Shown piece by piece: positions 46,733 to 58,361 of a DNA stretch of 64,000 nt. Position 1 is the stretch's first letter. Each line of letters begins with the position of its first letter. Source of the DNA: Bicyclus anynana. Lineage: Eukaryota; Arthropoda; Insecta; Lepidoptera; Nymphalidae. The notes below the pieces were generated by a model. That model searched no databases, had not been told where the DNA came from, and saw nothing but the letters and a program-made list of their open reading frames with translations. Location: assembly GCF_947172395.1 (NCBI RefSeq), contig NC_069110.1, positions 6,454,127-6,518,126 on the forward strand. The letters are read 5' to 3'. The position numbers and the translations under genes were made by a program.

Positions 46733-47254
46733 GGTTATAGATCAGGTGAGGTAATACTTTAGTAGTCCGGTTCAGTAACAAAAGTTTAATACATAAAATA
46801 TTATATCTTAGGTAATTTTAAATTTAAAGATTTCTGAATTCTTCTTTATACCTAATATATCATAAGAAATCAAAAATCTGCATGGAGCAATGGATGATCC
46901 ATTATATTTTTATAGTGATACGGAAATTTCATATAAATCCACAAAAAATATGAAATTAAAGAATCCTGGTAGTGGTATGTGTAGGCAATTGTATTGTATA
47001 ATTTCCCTGACATACATTTGATAAAAAAGCAAACTATACAACGAAAATATCATAAAATTATTATTTACAATGATTTGTACTCTATAATACATTTATTTAA
47101 TTTTTGCAATATACGTGCCAGAATTTACTTACGACAGTAGGTATATTTAATTTAGGTAAATCAGATATTAGCGTTTCTAAGGTAGGCCTGCTGTATGGAG
47201 TGTTCGAATCCATTTACTGTTCTAAATTATGCGTAAAACGTCCATTTGACGCTC

Positions 47255-47600
47255 ACCCCTCTTCCCTCTTATCGCTTGGACAGGGAGCCTCGGGCGGGGG
47301 TGCCGGACTAGGGCAAATTGGGGGGTTTTGCAGCCCCCCAAGTGAAGGGGGGTCCGAAGTCCTCACCCTTTAGCTACCCTGAAGTTCCATCTCTCACACC
47401 TATAAATTCGGCACACACACCCCATCGGGCGGGGTGGTCATGGCGTGGTGGTACCAATCCTTTCGCCGCGGCCGTGTCACATTTGCCAGGCCTCCGGTGA
47501 CCTCCACTACAAATTAATATTCAGAAACGTTTCGGTTCCGATCGTTAATCATTGCTACTCCCGGTCTGCTGTACTCGTACATGTACCACTGCGTTACATG
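47255..47600. other. G+C-rich unique block with G-run hairpin
   Basis: Unusually G+C-rich (CGGGCGGGGGTGCCGGAC, CGGGCGGGGTGGTCATGGCG). TTGGGGGG (47318-47325) pairs with CCCCCCAA (47334-47341). Three overlapping frames of 60-93 codons are open but show no domain. No repeat family recognised; possible regulatory or transcribed non-coding element. Confidence 0.3.
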
Positions 47601-48129
47601 TTACGTCTTTACCTGATTAACGTACCAGTGCTTGTCAACCATCTCTCAAAATCACACTATAATTTTAATACTAATCAATTTAATTTTTTTTTCAACCCGC
47701 TAAAACTTTTTATTTTACCTATGTGAATAGTTCACACACTTCTGTAATGTGTAGTGTATCAAACGAATAACGAACGAAAAAAAAATTTAAGAATAAAGAA
47801 TTTCATTAATATCAGTCGAGGCGTTTGGAAGTGTCACGAGATTTACACTGCATCATGGCGGACAAAATCACGGAGCAAAATTCATGAGGATATCATAATT
47901 ATTATTTTTGATACTACCTACTTTTTTATTATTATATTATTAAAGCAAATAACTAAATTATAGATCTATATTTCAGTGGCTACTGACGCATAAGTAATAT
48001 TAAAAATATTTTTAACAAAAAAAACATCAAACTTTAAAATCACAAAAATAAGTGAGTTGAATTTTTTTGTTAAAAATATTTTTAGTATGTCATAGCATAG
48101 TGAACAAATACAGTATGCACCACAATACG

Positions 48130-48330
48130 GCCAATTTCGTCATTTTCATTTAAACACAAAATTACTGAACCGATTTTCATGAAAAATGAATGGGACTGAT
48201 CAGAAAAAAAGAATTTTCAAAATTGGTTAAGAAATGACAAAGTCACGAACTAACATTTAAAAAAAAAACATACGCGTCGAATTGAGAACCTCCTCCTTAT
48301 TTTTGAAGTCGGTTAAAAAAACAATTTCAG
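48130..48330 (-). mobile_element. LINE-like end fragment
   Basis: ACTGAACCGATTTTCATGAA and GAATTGAGAACCTCCTCCTT...GAAGTCGGTTAAAAAA are the typical end of a lepidopteran LINE family. No coding sequence. Confidence 0.5.
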
Positions 48331-48889
48331 TGATATAATAATATCATTTTTATGCGCAAAAGTACTTAATTGTCAAAATTTTCTACAAAAATAGTATCAA
48401 TCTTCATAATATACTCATATTCCCTAGAAAGATATGTACTCGTCCCAGAATTGACTAGGTATATTGATTAAGACCGAGTTATGGACCTTCGGATATCAGA
48501 TTTTTCTAGCCTATCACGAAACGTCCATTTCACAGAATCCTAAATTAAAATTCTAAATACGGGTATGAATAAATCCTAATTCAATTAACATGTAAAAGTT
48601 ATCTAAGTTATGAAAATTGTTTTGTAATAACTTGGATCGGGCTTCCAAGTAGGTATCTAAAATAACTCCGAAACTTCTCCGTAGTTAGGAGTTATGATTA
48701 TATAAATGCTGCACGGAATTTGTTAAGTAATAATTAAGTTACAATTAATCTCCTTGTTAACTTTGTCACGCAATTAGTTTTTCGAAAGTATGCCAAAGTA
48801 AGTATATATTTATTGCATACTGCACCAGATTTTATTGCTCGATAACTGAAAATGGATTACAAAATTATACATACATATTTTTATTACGA

Positions 48890-49410
48890 GTACAACTATC
48901 GGACGCCCGCGACTTCGTCCGCTTAAAAGATATTGTAATCTTTCGTTTTCGTTTACGTTTCGTTCCCTTTCTATCCCCATTACATTTTAACATGAGTAAA
49001 TCTTTTTATCATTATCTTGAAAAACCTTGAAATCTGATTAACTTTCATAATTTTTTTTTCACACAATACGTTTTATATTTCATCGATTGTCTGTATACAA
49101 TTTTTTAAAAATATAAATAGAAAAAATATTTTAATATTTTTCAACCGTTTTCAAAATGGTGGAATTTAAAATTATTGAATTTTATTATATTTTATATTTA
49201 TTTCATGATTTATGCACGAACCTTTCATAAAGGACGTCGCATACAAATTTTCAACCCCTATTTCACTGGCTTTTATTTTATTTTTTGCGAATAAACTATT
49301 CTCTGTTCTGCACCAAACAAAGGTACCATTTAGCATTGCACCAAAATTAGTTTATAAAAAGGTATCAGACAGACAGACTTACTTTGGTATTTATAATATT
49401 ATTATGGATA
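48890..49410 (+). mobile_element. Tail repeat, near complete
   Basis: Head ACTATCGGACGCCCGCGACT plus CGTCCGC, end CAGACAGACTTACTTTGGTA plus TTTATAATATTATTATGGAT. It lies about 250 bp beyond the stop codon of the gene at 49663-50893 and so bounds its 3' side. Confidence 0.65.
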
Positions 49411-49662
49411 AAACGGATGTTAAAGTGCGGTAGTAAAACAGCCCTTATATTCAAAATATCTTAATATTTTAATAGTATACGTTAATCACATAATCAAAGG
49501 TTATTAAACAGTATAGTCTACAAGGGAATAATTTCAAAGCACTAAGATAATTAAATTTAAACTCTCTGTAACTCGTTGATTGAACATTTTGATCTAAGTA
49601 ACTTTGGAGAAGATGTACTTTACATGCATTATGTATACGATGTGTGTAAGTTTAATTTTTGC

Positions 49663-50893
49663 CTATTTTACAGCTTTGGTATTATTATCTGTTACAAATT
49701 TTGATCGATTGGTTAGTTTAAAAGTTTTACACATTAATGTTACTTTGCCACCTGAAACGTTTTGATCTAATGTCTTAACTGTGTTCGTTAACATGTATTT
49801 ATTTACAAAACGAGACTTCTTTAGGTTCGTAGTCTTAGTTTCTTGGTCGGTTTCCTTTGTATCGTTACTTCCTGATGGTGATCTGTTCTCCTCATAGTCA
49901 GACATAGTGGAGCTCGTGCTGTAATTACAGACTACATCTACTCTAATGACTTGAACAGTTGCTGGGCTCTCCGTTCTCGAAATAGTTAGACTTTTTCTCT
50001 TTCCATTCTTATGAAATGTTATTTTTGTATCGTCTATATTATCGTCTTTCTTGTCTTCTATATTATTTTTACTATCTCCAAGCAATTCTAATTTATCAAT
50101 CCTTTTGTTCACTTTTTTAATTTTAAGGTCAAGTTTATGTTTTCTTCTGGGTTCTGTACTTCTTAAATCTACTTGTGTCGCTTTATTTTCTTTAGTTTTA
50201 TTATTTAAGCAATATAGAACAATACTAGACTTTCCTGAAGATGGTCGTGAGTTATCATTATTGGAAAAGTATTTTGAATAGTCGTCAAAATAGTCACTCA
50301 GTTCGGAATAACGGTTTGCTTCTTCAGATTCAAACTCGTCTACCATTTCTTTAACAAACATACGATGTTTTTGGCCGTCAGGTAAAGTTTTGTATTTGAA
50401 GCTAGTTCGTGGTCTTCGCCTTTGTTCAATGCTTCCTTGAAACTGTATATTTTGTACTGAGAGACATATATCTTCTCGAGATTGTAGAGTCATTCCACTT
50501 TCGTGAGTCTGGTTTAAGTCGTTATTTTCCATATTGTTACAATAGAACCTATAAATGAGATTAATTTAGTCAAAATGTTTGTGTAATCTTACGTGTATCT
50601 ATTAGATAGAAAACCATCAAATATAGACAATTTTCGAACCTTTCAGAGACATCAGTCCACCTTGCATCTTCATCATGGTCTGGATTTACCAAACGTTTTT
50701 GACAAAACCTACCAGATTTTTCAATTGGTATTTTGGTTTTAGATTTTGATCTCTCCAGGAGACGTAGCTTTGCACATTGCATTGTGGGATTTACAATTCT
50801 GAAACAAAACGATAATTTCAAAAATCAAACTTAAATTTTGAAATAAACCTGATATTCTGCTTAAGCTTACGACTTTATGCATAGAAAAGCCAT
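49663..50893 (-). CDS. Three-exon gene for an uncharacterised charged protein, 355 aa
   Basis: Exon 1 is 50893-50871 (MAFLCIK), ending at a good donor (GTC|GTAAGC). Exon 2 is 50798-50640, after a strong acceptor (CGTTTTGTTTCAG). Exon 3 is 50548-49663, after CATTTATAG, ending in TAG. Introns are 72 and 91 bp. Phases match and the 1068-bp total divides by three. The exon 2 donor (AAAG|GTTCGA) is weak. A stronger GTAAGA at 50592 would leave a 44-bp intron and break the frame, so it is either an alternative isoform or a sign of error. The product is hydrophilic and probably disordered: basic RRRPRTSFKYK near residue 104, an acidic stretch about 128-151, a Lys/Arg-rich helix-like run about 195-218 (KHKLDLKIKKVNKRIDKLEL), Ser/Thr-rich later parts and a basic C-terminus. 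After the initial MAFLCIK there is no membrane segment and no known domain. A nuclear role is only a guess. ATTAAA at 49656-49651 is a possible but very close polyadenylation signal. Confidence 0.7.
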
Positions 50894-51579
50894 CTCCTGA
50901 TGCAGTATCTCATGTATTGATCAACTTTGAATTTTATGTCAAAATTATTCATCAACCAAGTATATAAAATGCATGTTAAATGTCAAAAACATGGGGGGCA
51001 GCGGGAATATATTATTTTGAAAAAATATACCGTCAAACCAAAAATTACACTAGTACGTAACTAAGGCTAACAGGTGAACCGGTTTTTGGCTTAAAACTTA
51101 TTATGTACAAAAATGCATAAAACCAGAAAATACAACTTCAACATGGATTGATGTGTAGGAGCTAGGATTCTGAAAACTTGGATCCCCATGATGAAACAAA
51201 ACAAATTATCTCATATAATTTTCCGCTTGAATATAACTTTTCAATTGACGTTTATAGATTGTAGAAGGTCATCCCAAAAAAAAAAAACTAAATCCGATGT
51301 AGGTGTAGTACCTACACAAACAAAATAAAAAATAATATAATTATAAACTTTAAGTTTAATTTATAAACACCCCCAAAAATAAAATTAAGCTTGAATTTTT
51401 CTTTGTGTCTATAGTACACGATTACGTACGTTTCGTTTACATTTGCGTGTTTCCTTTTTGTTTCAGTAGGGTACCACCAACTTTTTTAAGCAGTCACGGA
51501 AAAATATGAGCCAGGTTTTATTCAATCCGCAATCCTTTATGAAAAAATCTAGCTACATTGCAGCAATGTAATTCATATA

Positions 51580-51960
51580 CATATAGAACGAGATTCGGCA
51601 TTACAAATATAAATACCCTCACCTTTTAATTAATTGGTATAAGAAATAAATGATAGAAAATATTCACATTGACATAATATAAGTAGACACCCATGTCTAC
51701 TTATATTATGTCTACTTATATAAATGCATAATATTTATTAATTTATTTAATCTCCTTCCATGATTGGTTAATTTAAAAAAAATCGTACATTAGTTAATAG
51801 AATATACCCAAAAGAATTAAAAAAGTAAAGGTACTACTTTTGTACTGCAACTGTGGGGTTGCCAGGTCTATGCAGTTAAATAATATTATTAATATATTTT
51901 CTAATAACGGATCTTCGATCAATATTGTCCTCAATCGAATGACAGCTTGCTCATATTTTT
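51580..51960 (+). repeat. Dispersed repeat G, copy C, with a 19-bp palindrome
   Basis: ATAAATACCCTCACCTTTTA, GAAAATATTCACATTGACAT, AAAATCGTACATTAGTTAAT and GGGGTTGCCAGGTC match copy B. At 51671-51689 and 51694-51712 a perfect 19-bp inverted pair (GACATAATATAAGTAGACA) surrounds CCCA; copy B has no palindrome here. Confidence 0.55.
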
Positions 51961-54900
51961 CTGTCGCTGCTAAAAAATGTTGGCCAAAAGAGCACTTGTG
52001 AATTAGAAAAAGGTTTTTAAATAAGTTTTACTACATACTTAACTAGTTAACTACTTAATTTTTAATAAGCACGTAGATACTAATAACGGACTCAGAAAAC
52101 CATAAATATAACATCGTTTAGTTAAGGCTGAAAATACCTACCATCATAATTATAAATGTTTCACAGCTGATAATATTGTTAGTCATTTCATTTCAAACAT
52201 CATGCTCGCTCAAATCACCTAGAATAAACGACGATAAGAACAATATATTAGCAATTACTCCAGACGAGGACTTAGCGAAGCGTCTTCTTATTCTTTTTCA
52301 AATGCATTGTTTAGTTGCTATTCATTTTGGAAGTAATTATGTTGGTCGACGTTTAGTGCAGCTATCTTTGTTTTCCTAATGCATTAAACGTCGTGTTAGA
52401 GTGAGATGGAAGTGTGCAAGGATTTTTTTTAGTATTGATAAAGCTACAATGCCGGCAGGATGGTGTATTTGATCTAGCATCGTAGCGGTCCACATGTTCT
52501 TGGGAATGGCTTCGCCAACGATGCAAAAAATGTTTCGGTGTAATTGTACTCGGCTTGAACGGTTTTGATAATTTAACTTACCTAATACTGTGTTACTAAT
52601 AACATTTTATTTAAAGTTTTTAATACATTGTATATTTTATACACTATTAATTATTATATTAATTTATTTTGTTTTTTTGTAATTATTCATTTAAGATGTG
52701 TTACTTTATGATCTACATTAGAAAATAATCTGTCTTAAAAGCTTGCAGTCGTTTTGACGACATAATTTCAAATTGATTTCTTTCACTTTTCGGGAAAATT
52801 TTATGAAATGACTTAATCGTGACTTGGCGATATCGCTTCACAGGTTTACTTTGCATAATTACTGAAACAAAATAAAAACACATTTCCCTGCGTCTCGCGA
52901 GCCGCCATCAACTGTATTTTTAGCAAGCTCAAATTTCAACGCGGCACGCAACCCTGTGAATTATACGACAAGCAGGGCTAATTTTGTCAGGCAATATTCA
53001 AGCAGTGAGAAACATTTATTGTTACACAGAGTACCTGAATGCTCCTTTTATTATTTTACTGGGGTTTGTTTTGTAGGGACTTCTTTACGCTGTTGGTAAA
53101 AGCTGCTTTTGGCAATAGCAATCAAGGTATCCATAATCATCAATCGATTTCTTCCCGAAAGGTGTTGTTTAAATTGTCTGACGAAGGTAAGGGCCTTGAC
53201 TGTAGTTTGTGGCCTTGACTGTACTCACTACACACTTCTAAGGAATACATACATAATTATACTTATACCTACTGCTTCACGTGAATTGCAAAAATGATCT
53301 GAATTCATCTAATTCAGAAAATATTATTACCAAAAATATATTACCAAATACGACATAAGGAAGAATATTTGTGAAAAGTGCATTTCATCAAGATGAATTT
53401 AATTACAGAAGATTTGTTTGATGTTAATCAATTGTACAAATGTTATCCAGATCCTGGATTACTTAACTAACATATACAAAATGAACTAAGACATAGCTAC
53501 TAACGGAAAATTAGCTTGATTGCTATTACTAAAATAATAAATCAGCTATCTTAAACCTTCTTTTCTAATTACATGTAAGAACCAAGAATACTCAATCCTT
53601 GTATAAGTTACGCGCACACAACTTCGAAATAATAGGCACAGCTGCTACACGACTAGACAAGCACACAGACATAGAAGCTCGGTGCATCCATCGCACACGG
53701 ACATCTTGGATAAGAAAAAATGCATTATTATTATCCTGGAACCAGGACATTGATACCTTGTATTCCATTACCAGCTTTATTCTTAGACTAGTAAGGTAGG
53801 AATTAGTAGCTCTTGAAAATGAAAGCGATTAACTTAGATTTTATCCTCAAGAAAAAGGAAGTGCGCGATTGTAGAACGTCTTCTTACTTCCAGAAGATTT
53901 AAAATCGTTTGAGTTCGTTCAAGGAATTTAAGTTTAATAATGCTTGAAAAAAGTTCTATGTATCTTAGTAGGCGCCAAAAGCACGTTGCACTATTCCTAC
54001 GAAACGTATAGAATTTTGTTAGACGTGATTTTTATTGCACGGTGAATATTATCGTTAGAATATGCTATTATTTTCTTTGAACAGAGACATTGTTTGATGT
54101 AAATGTCTGTCAATGTATTTTTAGATATAATATACTCGTAATAAGTAGGTTTTTTTCAGAAAAAAATCAGTACGTTTTAATGATTATAATCTTAGTCATT
54201 TTAGTATTGAAAATTTTATAGTCATCTTTTACGTCTACGATTTAATCTCATAATTAGATATTAAAGATAAGATTTTTATACCTACGTTTTTGTATTACGC
54301 ACTGAGCTTAATAAATATTTATTTATACTATAACATAAATTCAAAAAAATATAATATCGAATCGACTTTGTTCCTGGCTGATTTCTTTGTCCAAGTGGGT
54401 ACATAAATGTCAAATAAGAGAAGAATATTTTTTAAAATAAATAACGTTCCAACTGTTTTTGTTTGGCGAATAGAAATATTCGAAGTAGAGATAAGACGTA
54501 TTGAATTGATAGGAAATTTTCACTAATATACATATACATACTTTTAGAATTGTATATATAAAAACATAGAAACACATGATTAAACCTTTTCAACCGGTGC
54601 TAAGAATAAGTAGCTACGAAGAATTAACTTGAAACTTTGACGTAGTAGGCAATAATGTTGAAAACGCCATTCTTTTAGTGGATTTTCTAATTTATTTTAC
54701 AAATTCATTGTGCTGTCTATTTAAAAACAATTTCTCTTAATTTTTTTTCTCCTTTCTCAAAACTCTAAGACTTCTTATTTCTACTTCAATGAGGAATAAT
54801 AAGTAACAAAGGCCTGAGCTCTGTAACCATCTGAGACAATTGAGTAAATTAGAAAAGGCTTGAGCTTTCTTTGAAAGTTTATTTAGTAACGGTTTAAATT

Positions 54901-55480
54901 TCAACTTGTTAGTACTTTATTACCTTTTCTAAATTCACAGCCGTTTTTTTGCGAAATTATTGAAACTGGAAAGTCAGAAACAATTTTATAAAATAACTTA
55001 GTAGGTAGGTACGTGTTGGATAATTATTCAGATTAATACTTATAAATATAATAATAATTATAAGATAATAATTATTCAGCTGATGATGATGATGATGATG
55101 ATGATGAAGACATGTTCTTATTTAAGTTTCAAGTTATCTGTTAACTAAGACATCTAGGTAGACACACATAATACGACTTAATTAATTAATCGTCTTTAAA
55201 GAAAAAACTCATTAATGTTATAATATTCTATTACTTCTGAATTTAGGAAAGTTTCAATTATTTTTGTATATGAAGTTGTGTAGTGGGTAATCCTATAATA
55301 ATAATTTCTACGTTGCAATTTTTGGTAAATTCTTAAATTGAGAGTCAATCGATTCACATTTATAATTCTAAGTAGGATTAATTAAAAAAAAATGTTTTTC
55401 GGCTCATAAAGACGGAAAAATTCGTATTTACCTAAATATTACCCTAAACCAAAATTTCAATTAAATCTTAACAATAGGAA
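51961..55480. other. Long AT-rich region, no gene recognised
   Basis: Scattered frames below 70 codons, none with domains or exon-like composition. It contains (GAT)8 at 55082-55105. Repeats are notably sparse here compared with the rest of the window. Confidence 0.4.
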
Positions 55481-55499
55481 TACCTCCGTCCCGAAAGAC

Positions 55500-55803
55500 C
55501 GACAAAAACTGGATATCCTTGACCTCTTACAAAATTAAAACCTTATACACTTGCTACGCGAACGAAATATACACTGGCAAGCCCGGTATAATACAACCTG
55601 TCATTGGGTCAAACATTACTATAGGGGTCACACACAAGTCCCATCCCGTATTGATTACACTACTATACGGCATCTTTAGTCAGTTCGATATTATCATGAC
55701 AAAGACTGACCCCCTGCGTCTCTTCAAGAAACATAATCGTATCTTTGACCACGCCCGTTGCAGAAAAGGTCTTTTATGTTACAAATTAAAAAAAATAGCC
55801 TGA
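55500..55803 (+). other. Unassigned open frame in a less AT-rich patch
   Basis: A 94-codon frame (55519-55803) lies in a patch richer in G+C than its flanks. Residues such as YTGKPGIIQPVIGSNITIGV and RIFDHARCRKGLLCYKLKK show no family I know. No splice sites, promoter or polyadenylation signal stand out. It may be an eroded mobile element or chance. Confidence 0.2.
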
Positions 55804-56074
55804 TTTATGGATGTCTATTTTTTTCACATTATCTTCAGATTTAATCAATGTTTTTAAATGGTTTCAAATAATTAATAGTTATACTTAATTTACTTTAATT
55901 GCTGCAGTTAGATGACATATTATTTTATATTATATACACACATGGACTTTTTTATTCCGAAAAAATCCATGGTTCCGGCGAGACTTGTGAAAAGCTGAAT
56001 TTTACGCTGACGAAATCTTCAGGCTTCCTCAAACTGTTTTTAATAAATGTCGAAATAGCATTCGTTTTCTCTGA

Positions 56075-56326
56075 TATATATGACCTCTGCCTCCGATTCC
56101 GAAGGGTGTGGGTTCGAATCCGGTCCGGGCTTGCACCTCCACCTTTTCAGTTGTGTGCATTTCAAGAAATCAAATATCACGTGTCTCAAACGGTGAAGGA
56201 AAAACATTGTGAGGAAACCTGCCTGTGTGCCTGTGTGTGGAGTCTGCCAATCCGCATTGGACTATTGGCGTAACCCATCTGAGAGGAGACTCGAGCTCAG
56301 CAGTGAGTTGAATATTGGTTGATTTG
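56075..56326 (+). mobile_element. SINE-A copy 11, 5' truncated
   Basis: Starts at ATGACCTCTGCCTCCGATTC with B-box-like GGTTCGAATCC but without the A box. The body is AACGGTGAAGGAAAAACATT, ending CTCAGCAGTGAGTTGAATAT. It lies only 90 bp upstream of the secreted-peptide gene. Confidence 0.75.
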
Positions 56327-56353
56327 GAGGTATACCTTGTTACAGTTGAGAAA

Positions 56354-56360
56354 TATAAAG
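56354..56360 (+). promoter_or_regulatory. TATA box candidate
   Basis: TATAAAG 56 bp upstream of the ATG at 56416, placing transcription start around 56385 with a ~30-nt leader. It lies between a SINE-A copy and the gene. Confidence 0.4.
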
Positions 56361-56415
56361 ATGTATCTACTACATACTTGTATAGTTAAAAATAATAAAA
56401 TAAATTATTCCGCTA

Positions 56416-56702
56416 ATGAAGCTTATATATCTGTGCGTTGCTTGTCTGTTATCAGCTGCGGTGTCTATAGAAATTGGTGATATTCACAACTCCTTCACCC
56501 CAACATATATCGAAGGCCAAACAAAGCCGTGCGCGCGAATATGTAGCAGTGAGTAAATAAAGGGATGATATATTGTGAAGACTGATGTGATTAAAAAAAA
56601 CTATTTCCCTTAGTGCTGTCAAGGTGCATTCTTATTAGTGATGTTAGATTAGTGCTTCATCAGATGTCGATAAAAATATTAGGTATAGCTAACTCCCTAT
56701 GA
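56416..56702 (+). CDS. Small secreted cysteine-containing peptide, two exons (73 aa)
   Basis: The ATG at 56416 begins MKLIYLCVACLLSAAVS, a textbook signal peptide with likely cleavage after AAVS or SAA. It is followed by IEIGDIHNSFTPTYIEGQTK and PCARICS. A consensus donor GTGAGT lies at 56549. A 65-bp intron leads to CTATTTCCCTTAG (56613), where exon 2 (56614-56702, phase 1) adds MLSRCILISDVRLVLHQMSI and eight residues before TGA. Without splicing the frame stops at 56554-56556 after 46 residues. Exon 1 is clearly less AT-rich than its surroundings, supporting coding. Exon 2 is less certain and abuts a tail repeat at 56705, so the true 3' exons may have been displaced or lie further on. The CxxxC pair just before the splice site is reminiscent of Kazal-type inhibitor starts, but no PVCG-type continuation was found; function unknown. 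Confidence 0.5.
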
Positions 56703-56704
56703 TT

Positions 56705-56905
56705 TCAGCCACGTTGTCTCCGTTCCCGTGAAAATTAAATATAGCCTTAAATACACTCACAAATAACGTGGTTTCTAGTGGTAAAATAAAATGGTTCTTT
56801 AGATTCAGAGATTACCTACCCCGAACCCCAACCCTCAAACTTTACCTCTTTATGATATTGGTGTATATTTCAAATTAACTTGATTTATAATATAATCGTA
56901 CTGTA
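56705..56905 (+). mobile_element. Tail repeat copy next to the secreted-peptide gene
   Basis: GCCACGTTGTCTCCGTTCCC, ATACACTCACAAATAACGTG, GATTCAGAGATTACCTACCC, and TTTATAATATAATCGTA at the end. Its left edge coincides with the predicted stop codon, suggesting it inserted into the gene's 3' part. Confidence 0.65.
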
Positions 56906-57379
56906 GGTTTCTTTGAAAGTACGAGTTGCCGCGTAACTGTTTAGTAATATATAATATATAATGTAGAAATATTAACGAGCTAATTCCCTCCAAAAACTGA
57001 TAATTAGGTTTTTGAATCGGAACTTTACAAACCCTATGTACTTTTATTTGCTACTTTAATTCTCTTAATAAGTATTGCTAATACGTCTAATATAGTTATA
57101 AGATAAACACGTTAATTGTAGTTTGAGATTTATTGAAAACATAAAAAGAAATTTTTACAAGAGTAAAATAAGTGATCACAAGTCCGTCAAAAAACAAAGG
57201 ATAAAATTATAGAGTATTGACAAGTTACCACAGATATATAAACAGTATTGCCACAGTATACATGATAATAATTTTATACTATAATAACGTCAATCACAAA
57301 AACATTATAATAAATAGTATATCTTTAATAACAGAATTATAGTTCGTATGTTCTTATTCGTAGATTAATTTTGGAAAAA

Positions 57380-57526
57380 TTATAGAATCAAGAAATACAC
57401 TTTGAAAAATTTGCCAAAACATCGACATCGGCGAAACCATACACCATCCCTACAGATTCTCAGGTGAACGTAATCGTTGTGGGAACTATTTCTACCATCT
57501 CTTTTGAAAAATACTTCCGTCCCTCT
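57380..57526 (-). CDS. Possible terminal exon, cysteine-rich basic peptide
   Basis: On the minus strand, after an acceptor-like CAATTTTAG (57527-57535), a 48-residue frame runs to TAA at 57380-57382. It includes KRDGRNSSHNDYVHL, then RICRDGVWFRRCRCFGKFFK. The local composition is richer in G+C than its flanks. Immediately upstream, in another frame, LCVKDCLANNFREG also has two cysteines. The whole may therefore be one frameshifted relic rather than a spliced exon. The spacing of cysteines recalls small disulphide-bonded secreted peptides, but no family is recognised and no signal-peptide exon was found on this strand. It is on the opposite strand to the gene at 56416. Confidence 0.3.
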   Translation of the reverse strand, partial: RGTEVFFKRDGRNSSHNDYVHLRICRDGVWFRRCRCFGKFFKVYFLIL

Positions 57527-58193
57527 CTAAAATTGTTAGCGAGACAATCTTTTACACAAAGCACATTGAATACGATAGATGATTGAATAAAGCTTGAACG
57601 CTTGCACTAAAGGAGTGACAACGAAAATATATTGCATATTCTATTATTATTATTATTACGATCAAGCTATGTTAAAATTTTGTTTTTATGAAAGACTATT
57701 ATAATTCACCTGCTTAAATAATATTTGTGATATATCTTAACTTTATTAAGGTAATAAATAAAATATAAATAATGTACATTTTATACATTTAACCATAGTA
57801 GATATGTGATAAAAGGCTTACTTTACGCTCTTGCCAATTAGTGAAACAAAATACGACAGTTGAATTGATACCAATCAGACAACATTGAAATAATTGTTCA
57901 CTAAATTGTTGACCTTAAGTTAAAAGGTAATAGGTACCTAATAGTTGCTGAAGATATTATATGGGTACTTATTTACCTAATGAAAATTTTATAAAAAATC
58001 TATCTGTGTAAGCTAGGTAGTAGACACACTCAGCAGTATGCATAATCTTTATAATTTTTATAATTTTTATAATTAGACTAAACATTATATGTAGTAATTA
58101 ATATACCAAGTAAGTAGTACGAGTATATCTCATCAATCTTTAAGCAATTGGAAACTCCTACTTCTACAAAACGGTTAAGCGTTGATATAAATA

Positions 58194-58361
58194 ATTAGCG
58201 GACGCCCGCGACTTCGTCCGCCCTTAGACCTCCCTAATGCGGCCCTCTTGCAAAATCCGTTCTTAGGGGACGTCTACTTACTGTAAACTATCTCCCTGCC
58301 AAATTTCATCTTCGTACGTCAGTTTTCGAGATTTTGTGATGAATAACCTTTTTTATATATA
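58194..58361 (+). mobile_element. Tail repeat, single-unit copy
   Basis: GCGGACGCCCGCGACTTCGT, TTAGACCTCCCTAATGCGGC, CTCCCTGCCAAATTTCATCT and GAGATTTTGTGATGAATAAC. Same subgroup as 59890-60475. A MITE is inserted at its right end. Confidence 0.65.

Noticed and set aside
56416..56702. Kazal-type protease inhibitor
   Set aside because: Only the first cysteine pair fits; no PVCG-type motif is visible in the predicted second exon or elsewhere downstream that I could find, so no family name is given.
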